Source of the DNA: Rhodoferax_B ferrireducens_A
GTDB taxonomy: Bacteria; Pseudomonadota; Gammaproteobacteria; Burkholderiales; Burkholderiaceae_C
Length of the DNA stretch: 64,000 nucleotides
Direction of reading: 5' to 3'
NCBI RefSeq assembly: GCF_031458075.1
Contig: NZ_JAVDXT010000001.1
Location: 1,674,001 to 1,738,000 of the forward strand
A program made the translations under genes and the position numbers. Every line of letters begins with the position of its first letter. The stretch's first letter is position 1. Under the pieces are notes generated by a model. That model had not been told where the DNA came from, made no database searches, and was given only the letters and a program-made list of their open reading frames with translations. Shown one piece after another: positions 34,077 to 41,021 of this stretch.

Positions 34077-34107
34077 AAAAAAAAGGATTGCAGAGCAATC
34101 CTTTTTT
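34077..34107 (-). terminator. Terminator of the PEP-CTERM gene
   Basis: Stem GGATTG / CAATCC with a CAGAG loop flanked by an eight-A run on one side and six T on the other, 21 bases past the stop on the minus strand. Symmetrical, so it can work both ways and isolate epsA from the PEP-CTERM gene. Confidence 0.85.
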
Positions 34108-34127
34108 GAATACTTGTCCGCAGATGT

Positions 34128-34685
34128 TTACGCGTCTTGCTTGGCCTTGTTGCGGCGACGTACGACAGCGCCAATGAGGCCGAGACCAGCCAGCATCATG
34201 GCATATGTTTCAGGTTCAGGCACTGGGGTTGTGACGTCCGGCGACAGGCTGGAGGCGGACATCAGCAGGCTGAATGAGCTCGCATTAGTGGCGCCACCGG
34301 ACAGGGTCAGCGTGTATGTGTCCGCTGCAATATTGCCCGTGTAGTAAAGCGACTGGCTAAAGGAATTGGTGGCTGAGTTGATGGCGGTGGAATAGGTCAG
34401 ATATGTGGTCAAGCCGCCCAAGCTGGTCAACACCGCCGTGAAGGGGTCGAGTAAGCTGGCCGTGGTGAGCGAGTTTTTGACGGCTAGAACCGAGAAAATA
34501 TTGGTTCCACCGGTCGTGCTGAACGTAAAAGAGTCGCTGAAGCTACCGGCGGAGTAGGTGACAGGCGTGTCGTATCCTGTCGATCCCAAAGCAGTCAAGA
34601 CACCCACATTTGTTGTGGCGGCCAGAGCTGGTACGCTGATTGCCATTACGGCTGCTGCAGCAACGGCCATCATCAAATTACGCAT
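34128..34685 (-). CDS. FxDxF-type PEP-CTERM protein, likely XrtB substrate
   Basis: 185-residue exported protein: signal peptide (residues 1-23, ending PALA), a Ser/Thr/Gly-rich beta body containing the FxDxF pattern in GSFSDSFTFSTTG, and a full C-terminal sorting signal. That signal is VPEPETYAMML, a hydrophobic helix AGLGLIGAV and a basic RRRNKAK tail. Exosortase should cut near the PEP motif and leave the protein surface-linked or released, possibly with glycan. The ribosome site GAGGAAG precedes the ATG. It has its own terminator and is the only PEP-CTERM gene in the window. Confidence 0.9.
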   Translation of the reverse strand: MRNLMMAVAAAAVMAISVPALAATTNVGVLTALGSTGYDTPVTYSAGSFSDSFTFSTTGGTNIFSVLAVKNSLTTASLLDPFTAVLTSLGGLTTYLTYSTAINSATNSFSQSLYYTGNIAADTYTLTLSGGATNASSFSLLMSASSLSPDVTTPVPEPETYAMMLAGLGLIGAVVRRRNKAKQDA

Positions 34686-34787
34686 TTTTTACTTCCTCGG
34701 TAGTGTGTGGGAGCTGTTGGTGAATGCACTTCATTGCATACAAACCGGCTTTGGCTGGATCGTAAAGGCAGTGTTAACCCTAGTCGA

Positions 34788-34803
34788 TAGTCCATTCGGA
34801 CTA
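34788..34803. promoter_or_regulatory. Palindrome upstream of the PEP-CTERM gene
   Basis: TAGTCC-ATTC-GGACTA, perfect 6-base arms, 103 bases before the PEP-CTERM start. Suitable as an operator; no known consensus matched. Confidence 0.35.
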
Positions 34804-34888
34804 ACCGTACATTCGGTGGCTTAAATCGGAACTATTTCACGCTTGACGGACGGACTGCGTTGCACAACATGCTGTTGACGCACAAAGT

Positions 34889-34918
34889 AAAAGGCCCGCC
34901 GTGCAATACGGCGGGCCT
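34889..34918 (-). terminator. Terminator of the tRNA-Ser gene
   Basis: Perfect 10-base stem GGCCCGCCGT / ACGGCGGGCC with a five-base loop, followed on the minus strand by TTTT. It starts five bases past the 3' CCA of the tRNA. Confidence 0.85.
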
Positions 34919-34922
34919 AAAC

Positions 34923-35013
34923 TGGCGGAACAGGCGGGATTCGAACCCGCGGAGGGCTATTAACCCTCACACGCTTTCCAGGCGTGCGACTTAAACCGCT
35001 CATCCACCGTTCC
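34923..35013 (-). tRNA. tRNA-Ser (anticodon GGA)
   Basis: A 91-base class II tRNA with the long variable arm typical of serine tRNAs. The acceptor stem GGAACGG pairs with CTGTTCC, the anticodon loop reads CTGGAAA (anticodon GGA, reading UCC and UCU), the T loop is GGTTCGAATCC, and CCA is encoded. A strong terminator follows. Nothing suggests an integrated element at its 3' end. Confidence 0.97.
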
Positions 35014-35033
35014 TAAGCCCACAAGTATAGCAG

Positions 35034-35426
35034 TCAATAAGCCTCATTTCGGCGCGGCACAGCATGTTTCTCCAGATCTTCCAGCAAGACGAACTCCAGC
35101 GCCCGGATGTGGGTGGATTCCAGCACTACCGGTGGGGCAACGCCGGCTTCATGGGCTTCTTTCCAGCGATTGGCGCACAGGCACCAGCGGTCGCCGGGCT
35201 TGAGTCCGGCAAAACGCCATTGGGGGCGGGGTGTGGTCAGGTCGTTGCCGCGCGCTAGCGAGAAGGCCAAAAATTCGGCCGTCACCTTGGTGCAGATGAC
35301 ATGTGAACCGCTATCGGTTTCGTCGGTGGTACAACAGCCATCCCGAAAGTAGCCCGTCAGCGGGTCGTAGGAGCAGGGCACCAGCTCGGAGCCGAGTACG
35401 TTGTGTTCCATGGCTGGGTCTTCCAT
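35034..35426 (-). CDS. DUF2237 family protein
   Basis: 130-residue cytosolic protein matching the DUF2237 pattern throughout: NVLGSELVPCSYDPLTGYFRDGCC, SHVICTKVTAEFLAF, GNDLTTP and GLKPGDRWCLCANRWKEA. Conserved cysteines and acidic residues suggest a metal or nucleotide site, but no activity is known. An internal Met at residue 6 is an alternative start. It follows the qmcA-like gene by only seven bases, so the two are probably one transcript. Confidence 0.85.
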   Translation of the reverse strand: MEDPAMEHNVLGSELVPCSYDPLTGYFRDGCCTTDETDSGSHVICTKVTAEFLAFSLARGNDLTTPRPQWRFAGLKPGDRWCLCANRWKEAHEAGVAPPVVLESTHIRALEFVLLEDLEKHAVPRRNEAY

Positions 35427-35433
35427 AAGGCTC

Positions 35434-36348
35434 CTATTGCGGTTTGGTTGCGTTGACCATCTTCATGGCCGAGCCTATCAAGGCCGACACTTCGGTCATA
35501 TTGCTGGGCACGATCAAGGTGGTTTTGGCGTCAGCGGCGACACGGCTGTAGGCTTCGACGGCTTTTTCTGCCACCTTGAGCTGCACGGCCAGCTCGCCGC
35601 CAGGCTGTCGGATCGCGGAGGCCACGCGTTCGATGGCATCTGCTGTGGCGGTGGCGACTGCGGTGATGGATGCGGCTTCGCCCTGTGCCTTGTTGATGAC
35701 CGCCTGCTTTTCACCTTCGGAACGGGCGATAAAGGCTTCGCGCTCGCCTGTGGCGATATTGATCTGCTCCTGGCGACGGCCTTCGGAGGCGGCGATCAGC
35801 GCGCGCTTTTCGCGCTCGGCGGTGATCTGGGCTTGCATGGCGTGCAGGATTTCCTTGGGCGGGGTCAGGTCCTTGATTTCGTAGCGCAGCACTTTGACGC
35901 CCCAGTTCAGTGCGGCCTCGTCGATGGCGGCAACGACTTGGGCGTTGATGATGTCGCGCTCCTCAAAGGTTTTGTCCAGCTCCAGCTTGCCGATCACGCT
36001 GCGCAATGAGGTTTGCGCCAGCTGGGAGATGGCCATGATGTAGTTTGACGATCCGTAGCTGGCGCGCATGGCGTCCGTCACCTGGAAGTACAGAATGCCG
36101 TCCACCTGCAACTGGGTGTTGTCTCGGGTGATGCAGACCTGGCTGGGGATGTCCAGTGGGATCTCTTTCAGCACATGCTTATAGGCCACGCGGTCGACAA
36201 AGGGCACCAGAAAATTCAGCCCCGGCGTCAGCGTGCCATGGTATTTGCCCAGTCGCTCTATGACCCAGGCGTGCTGCTGCGGCACGACCTTGAGGGTGCG
36301 GCTGATGAAGATGATGGCGATAACGAGTAAGACGATGGCAATTTCCAT
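35434..36348 (-). CDS. qmcA: SPFH/Band 7 membrane protein, QmcA-like
   Basis: 304-residue stomatin-like protein anchored in the inner membrane by an N-terminal helix (MEIAIVLLVIAIIFIS). The SPFH domain covers about 20-190 (VPQQHAWVIERLGKY, PGLNFLVPFVDRVAYKH). A long coiled coil (about 190-260) rich in Glu, Ala and Arg follows (ITAEREKRALIAASEG). SPFH proteins scaffold membrane complexes and modulate proteases. It pairs with an NfeD-like gene 29 bases upstream, the classic NfeD/stomatin partnership. Confidence 0.9.
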   Translation of the reverse strand: MEIAIVLLVIAIIFISRTLKVVPQQHAWVIERLGKYHGTLTPGLNFLVPFVDRVAYKHVLKEIPLDIPSQVCITRDNTQLQVDGILYFQVTDAMRASYGSSNYIMAISQLAQTSLRSVIGKLELDKTFEERDIINAQVVAAIDEAALNWGVKVLRYEIKDLTPPKEILHAMQAQITAEREKRALIAASEGRRQEQINIATGEREAFIARSEGEKQAVINKAQGEAASITAVATATADAIERVASAIRQPGGELAVQLKVAEKAVEAYSRVAADAKTTLIVPSNMTEVSALIGSAMKMVNATKPQ

Positions 36349-36377
36349 AAAGGCTCCGGTGAAGATGGCTCAGTGTT

Positions 36378-36803
36378 TCACAGTTTGTCGAGTAGTAGAC
36401 GGTTGCCGATCACTTCGGCCACCCGGTGCGGGCCGCTGACCGGCGGATTGCCGGGGCGGTGCACCACCGTCCAGTTGGCGCCGCGGTAGTGGACCTGGGC
36501 GGTTCCGTCGGCATTCCAGCTGTCGACCATCACGGTCTCGCCGATATCCAGATTGACATCCGGGTTTGCGCCCGCCGGCAGGTTTTTTGGATATTTGCCA
36601 CGGATACGGTACCAGGCAATCACCGCACCGCCGCCCACCACGCTGGCCAGCACGGTTTGCACGACCATGCTGGCGCCGAAATGGGCGGCGAGGGCGGCTG
36701 CGGCGAAGCCCAGCGCCAGCATCAACAGGTAGAACGTGCCGGTGACCAGCTCGACCACGATCGCCCCTCCGGCCAGTAGCCACCATAAAGTTGATTCCGC
36801 CAT
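36378..36803 (-). CDS. NfeD-like membrane protein
   Basis: 141-residue short NfeD-type protein. I start it at ATG 36803 (MAESTLWWLLAGG), with GGAG-type AGGAG just upstream, rather than an upstream GTG that adds 23 polar residues. Two or three membrane helices (about 6-66) are followed by a C-terminal OB-fold (NLDIGETVMVDSWNADGTAQVHYRGANW). NfeD proteins work with SPFH partners, here the qmcA-like gene directly downstream. Confidence 0.88.
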   Translation of the reverse strand: MAESTLWWLLAGGAIVVELVTGTFYLLMLALGFAAAALAAHFGASMVVQTVLASVVGGGAVIAWYRIRGKYPKNLPAGANPDVNLDIGETVMVDSWNADGTAQVHYRGANWTVVHRPGNPPVSGPHRVAEVIGNRLLLDKL

Positions 36804-36937
36804 CGCAGCTCCTGTTGTATTGCTATCGCCACATTTTGAGACAAAAGCGACCGGGTGCCGAAGAAGCTTCACCGTAAGTCCTTACACTTCGCGCCTGTTT
36901 TGAACATTGTTCTATCCCGTTATGGCTGGAGGCCGGC

Positions 36938-39211
36938 ATGAAGTTTCGTTTCCCTATCGTCATCATTGATGAAGATTTTCGCTCTGAGAACACCTCGGGC
37001 CTGGGCATCCGTGCCTTGGCCCAGGCGATTGAGACGGAGGGGTTTGAGGTGTTGGGCGTTACCAGCTATGGCGACTTGAGCCAGTTCGCCCAGCAGCAAA
37101 GCCGCGCCAGCGCCTTTATCTTGTCGATCGACGACGAAGAGTTCTCGCCCGGCCCGGACCTGGACCCGGCCGTATTGAACCTGCGCCATTTCATTGCCGA
37201 AGTACGGCGCAAGAACCTGGATGTGCCTCTGTATGTATATGGCGAGACCAAAACCTCGCGCCACATGCCCAACGACATCCTGCGCGAACTGCATGGTTTC
37301 ATCCACATGTTCGAGGACACGCCCGAGTTTGTGGCGCGCCACATCATCCGCGAGGCCAAGAGCTACCTCGAAGGCGTGCAACCGCCGTTCTTCAAGGCCT
37401 TGCTCGACTACGCGGAAGACGGCTCGTATTCCTGGCACTGCCCCGGACATTCGGGGGGCGTAGCTTTTCTGAAGAGCCCAGTGGGCCAGATGTTCCACCA
37501 GTTTTTTGGTGAAAACATGCTGCGGGCCGACGTCTGCAATGCGGTGGAAGAGCTGGGCCAGCTACTGGACCACAACGGCGCGATTGGCGACAGCGAGCGC
37601 AACGCCGCGCGCATCTTCAATGCCGACCACTGCTTCTTTGTGACCAACGGCACCAGCACCAGCAACAAGATGGTCTGGCACCACACGGTGGCGCCGGGCG
37701 ACGTGGTGGTGGTCGACCGTAACTGCCACAAGTCGAACCTGCACGCCATCATCATGACCGGCGCGATTCCGGTGTTCCTGAAGCCCACGCGCAACCACTT
37801 CGGCATCATCGGGCCTATCCCCAAGAGCGAGTTCGAGCCCGCCGCCATCAAGGCCAAGATCCGCGCCAATCCGCTGCTGCAGCATGTGGACGCCGACACG
37901 GTCAAGCCGCGCATCCTGACCCTCACGCAATCCACCTACGACGGCGTGCTCTACAACACCGAAACCATCAAGAGTATGCTCGATGGCTATGTGGAAAACC
38001 TGCACTTCGACGAAGCCTGGCTGCCGCACGCGGCCTTCCACCCGTTCTACGGCAGCTACCATTCGATGGGCAAGAAGCGCATCCGCCCCAAGCACGCCGT
38101 GGTGTACGCGACCCAGTCCATCCACAAGCTGCTGGCCGGTATCAGCCAGGCAAGCCATGTGCTGATCCAGGATTCGCAGAACGTCAAGCTGGACCGCCAT
38201 TTGTTCAACGAAGCCTATCTGATGCACACCAGCACCAGCCCTCAGTACAGCATCATCGCCAGCTGCGACGTGGCTGCAGCCATGATGGAGCCGCCCGGCG
38301 GCACGGCGCTGGTCGAGGAAAGCATTGCCGAGGCACTCGACTTCCGCCGAGCCATGCGCAAGGTGGACGAAGAGTACGGCGACGACTGGTGGTTCAAGGT
38401 CTGGGGACCGGACAAGCTGGTGGAAGAGGGCATAGGCCGCGCCACCGACTGGATCATCAAGGGCGAATCCAAGACCAATGCCAAGGCCAACTGGCACGGC
38501 TTTGGCAAGATGGCCACCGGCTTCAACATGCTGGACCCGATCAAGTCGACCATCGTGACACCCGGCATGGACCTGAACGGCAAGTTCGCCAAGACCGGCA
38601 TTCCGGCCAGCATCGTCACCAAGTTCCTGGCCGAGCACGGCGTGGTGGTGGAGAAGACCGGCCTGTACAGCTTCTTCATCATGTTCACCATCGGCATCAC
38701 CAAGGGCCGCTGGAACAGCATGCTGACCGCGCTGCAGCAGTTCAAGGACGACTACGACAAGAACATGCCGATGTGGCGCATCCTGCCCGAGTTCTGCCAG
38801 AAGTACCCGCGCTACGAAAAGATGGGCCTGGCCGACCTGTGCCAGCACCTGCACGCGCTGTACGCCAAGTACGACATCGCGCGCCTGACCACCGACATGT
38901 ACCTGAGCGACCTGACCCCGGCCATGAAGCCCAGCGACGCCTACGCCCACATCGCGCTGCGCAAGACCGAGCGCGTGGAGATCGACAACCTCGAAGGCCG
39001 CGTCACCGTGGGCCTGGTCACGCCCTACCCGCCGGGCATTCCGCTGCTGATCCCGGGCGAAGTTTTCAACAAGAAGATCGTCGACTACCTGAAGTTCTCG
39101 CGCGAATTCAACACCCAGTGCCCGGGCTTCGAAACCGACATCCACGGCCTGGTGGAAGAGGTGGACGCCGACGGCAAGCACCACTACTTCGCCGACTGCG
39201 TGAAGGCCTAA
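36938..39211 (+). CDS. PLP-dependent arginine/lysine/ornithine decarboxylase, AdiA-like
   Basis: 757-residue fold type I decarboxylase that removes CO2 from a basic amino acid, giving a polyamine or diamine and consuming a proton. The N-terminal wing domain resembles a receiver (residues 1-130), followed by GENMLRADV, the PLP domain with HFDEAWLPHAAFHPFY, and the PLP lysine at residue 397 in ATQSIHKLLAG. The C-terminus ends HHYFADCVKA like E. coli AdiA, which it also matches in length (756). Arginine is thus the best guess, but lysine or ornithine is possible. CTGGAGG precedes the ATG. No antiporter gene adjoins it. Confidence 0.92.
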   Translation: MKFRFPIVIIDEDFRSENTSGLGIRALAQAIETEGFEVLGVTSYGDLSQFAQQQSRASAFILSIDDEEFSPGPDLDPAVLNLRHFIAEVRRKNLDVPLYVYGETKTSRHMPNDILRELHGFIHMFEDTPEFVARHIIREAKSYLEGVQPPFFKALLDYAEDGSYSWHCPGHSGGVAFLKSPVGQMFHQFFGENMLRADVCNAVEELGQLLDHNGAIGDSERNAARIFNADHCFFVTNGTSTSNKMVWHHTVAPGDVVVVDRNCHKSNLHAIIMTGAIPVFLKPTRNHFGIIGPIPKSEFEPAAIKAKIRANPLLQHVDADTVKPRILTLTQSTYDGVLYNTETIKSMLDGYVENLHFDEAWLPHAAFHPFYGSYHSMGKKRIRPKHAVVYATQSIHKLLAGISQASHVLIQDSQNVKLDRHLFNEAYLMHTSTSPQYSIIASCDVAAAMMEPPGGTALVEESIAEALDFRRAMRKVDEEYGDDWWFKVWGPDKLVEEGIGRATDWIIKGESKTNAKANWHGFGKMATGFNMLDPIKSTIVTPGMDLNGKFAKTGIPASIVTKFLAEHGVVVEKTGLYSFFIMFTIGITKGRWNSMLTALQQFKDDYDKNMPMWRILPEFCQKYPRYEKMGLADLCQHLHALYAKYDIARLTTDMYLSDLTPAMKPSDAYAHIALRKTERVEIDNLEGRVTVGLVTPYPPGIPLLIPGEVFNKKIVDYLKFSREFNTQCPGFETDIHGLVEEVDADGKHHYFADCVKA

Positions 39212-39228
39212 TCCCTCACCCTTGGTTT

Positions 39229-39278
39229 GCTATTAAATTAAGAGCTGCTCGCGCAGGTGTTAACTGCGTCAGTGGCTC
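39229..39278 (-). repeat. Dispersed palindromic repeat, copy 3 (terminator-like)
   Basis: Begins GCTATTAAATTAAGAGCTGC, followed by CGCAG and CTGCG in inverted orientation relative to the yejF copy. It sits 17 bases after the decarboxylase stop and ends in a T-run. Confidence 0.65.
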
Positions 39279-39286
39279 TTTTTTTA
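39242..39286 (+). terminator. Repeat-derived intrinsic terminator after the decarboxylase gene
   Basis: Within repeat copy 3, GAGC pairs with GCTC and CGCAG with CTGCG around a GTGTTAA loop, then seven T. The stem has unpaired bases in the middle, so strength is uncertain. Confidence 0.65.
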
Positions 39287-39393
39287 TAAATTTTGGGTGA
39301 TTTGCGCGGGTTTTGAATCCAAAGCCCCGTACTGCTCCGTATTGGTACCAGCCGCAACATTTCGGCTTGTTATCCAACCACTAGGAGCTCTCC

Positions 39394-39960
39394 ATGGTCT
39401 CGATCCAAACCACCCGTACATTGGCATCTTTCAGCCTGGCCGCCGTGATGGCAGCGGTCTCTTTCTCCGCCCTGGCGGCCGACGTCATGGTCGGCGGCGC
39501 GCCGATGCTGGCCTCCAAGGACATCATCGACAACGCCGTCAACTCCAAGGACCACACCACCCTGGTGGCAGCCGTCAAGGCCGCCGGCCTGGTCGATACG
39601 CTCAAAGGCCCAGGCCCGTTCACCGTGTTCGCGCCCACCAACGCTGCCTTTGCCGCACTGCCGGCCGGCACGGTGGACACCTTGCTCAAGCCCGAGAACA
39701 AGGGCACGCTGACCACCATCCTGACCTACCACGTGGTGGCCGGCAAGGTGGATGCAGCTTCCTTGGGCAAGATGATCATGGACGGCAAGGGCATGGCCAC
39801 CTTGAAGACGGTCAGCGGCGGCACGCTGACGGCCAAAGCCAGCGGCGGCAAGGTGATGGTCACCGATGAAAAGGGCGGCACTGCCAATGTGACCATTGCC
39901 GATGTCTACCAGTCGAACGGCGTGATCCACGTGGTCGACAAGGTCTTGCTGCCCAAGTAA
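39394..39960 (+). CDS. Secreted fasciclin (FAS1) domain protein
   Basis: 188-residue exported protein with a signal peptide (residues 1-29, ending FSALA) and one FAS1 domain. The H1 box is GPFTVFAPTNAAFAALPAG near residue 73 and the H2 box NGVIHVVDKVLLP at the C-terminus. FAS1 domains mediate adhesion; in bacteria they occur in secreted or surface proteins. AGGAG precedes the ATG. It is a single gene, followed by the convergent ligase gene 20 bases away. Confidence 0.93.
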   Translation: MVSIQTTRTLASFSLAAVMAAVSFSALAADVMVGGAPMLASKDIIDNAVNSKDHTTLVAAVKAAGLVDTLKGPGPFTVFAPTNAAFAALPAGTVDTLLKPENKGTLTTILTYHVVAGKVDAASLGKMIMDGKGMATLKTVSGGTLTAKASGGKVMVTDEKGGTANVTIADVYQSNGVIHVVDKVLLPK

Positions 39961-39980
39961 TGCGGCCTCGGCTCAGGCTC

Positions 39981-40832
39981 CTAAACCTCTTCGCGCAGCC
40001 GTAAAAAGCTCGCGAAGCGCGGTATGCCGCTGGGGTTGGTATCGCGGAAGCGGTAAGTCACCCAGCTGCCGACGGGCGGTGGGTCGCGGCGCTGGGCATC
40101 GCTCAAGCCGGTGCCCAGCTTGAAGCGCAGGCCCTCCGGCGTTTCTACCAGCAAGGCGCCTAGCAGCCCCTTGTATTTGCCCTGGCCTGCGATGTGGCCG
40201 ACCACCCGGGCCTCGGCGTCGTCAAAGGGCTTGAACTTCAGCAGGTCGTCGCTGCGCTGGCCCACGTATAAAGACTCTCCTCGGTGCAGTACCAGGCCTT
40301 CGCCACCGCCTTGCACGGTTTTGTGCAGCAGGGCTTGCAACGCCGCCGGGCTGGCGATGCGCGATTGCTTCACCGGCTGCACCCAGGGCGGTAAAGGCAA
40401 TTCCTGCAAGGCAGCGAGCCGCAGGTCAAAAATGGCCCCATGCGCAGGCAGGTCGAACACCATGAACTGCATCTGCCGCCAGGCAGCGTCGGCCGCTGCC
40501 TGCTGCCGCACGGTCGACACCGCGCTGGCGAAGGCGCCACGACCGGCCCACAGCTCGCCGTCCATCGCCACCGCCGGCCAGCCCGCGGTAAACCAGGCGG
40601 GCGGGGTGATGGCTTGGCCGCCGCGTGTCCACAGCTGCTTGCCGTCCCAGTAGCCGCGCACGCCGTCGTATTTCTCGCTGACCCAATAGCCGTGCAGCGC
40701 CACGCCGGGCTTGTAGACCTTGGGCAGCATCAGCGGCGGCGCTTCGGCCCAGACCCAGCGGGGCGCTGCACTGGCGGCGGCGATCAGCAACAGGGTTCGG
40801 CGCAGCAGGGGGGCAGAGGGCGGTGTGTGCAT
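39981..40832 (-). CDS. Exported ATP-dependent DNA ligase (LigE-like)
   Basis: 283-residue minimal ligase: adenylation domain plus a small OB domain. The active-site lysine is Lys54 in SEKYDGVRGYW; other nucleotidyltransferase motifs are MDGELWAGRG, EGLVLHRG and DDLLKFKPFDD. The N-terminus LLRRTLLLIAAASAAPRWVWA is a signal peptide with a twin-arginine, so the protein should act in the periplasm. LigE-type enzymes are ATP-dependent nick sealers without extra DNA-binding domains; a role with incoming or extracellular DNA is proposed for relatives. No known competence gene is nearby. Confidence 0.88.
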   Translation of the reverse strand: MHTPPSAPLLRRTLLLIAAASAAPRWVWAEAPPLMLPKVYKPGVALHGYWVSEKYDGVRGYWDGKQLWTRGGQAITPPAWFTAGWPAVAMDGELWAGRGAFASAVSTVRQQAAADAAWRQMQFMVFDLPAHGAIFDLRLAALQELPLPPWVQPVKQSRIASPAALQALLHKTVQGGGEGLVLHRGESLYVGQRSDDLLKFKPFDDAEARVVGHIAGQGKYKGLLGALLVETPEGLRFKLGTGLSDAQRRDPPPVGSWVTYRFRDTNPSGIPRFASFLRLREEV

Positions 40833-41021
40833 GCCGCAATGTAACGCCGGGCCCGGTGCGCAAGGAATGGCCGGGCCGGCGTTTTATCCCCACAAAGCAG
40901 CATACTTTACGTAACAAAAAGCATGGGCTTTCATTGGCCTGCCTTGTTACAGTGCTGCGGGCGCAGCTGTGCTTTTGCTGGCGGCCGTCTTATTTCAACC
41001 TCAGCCTGGAGACTTATTCGC

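Noticed and set aside
5082..34685. EPS locus flanked by insertion sequences
   Set aside because: No transposase reading frame or long terminal inverted repeats found at either edge.
34923..35013. tRNA-Ser as an integration site of a genomic island
   Set aside because: No integrase gene and no duplicated tRNA 3' end was seen on either side; a strong terminator follows directly.
40923..41021. Upstream extension of gamma-glutamyltransferase
   Set aside because: Adds 33 residues with Cys and Trp that bury the good signal peptide starting at 41022.
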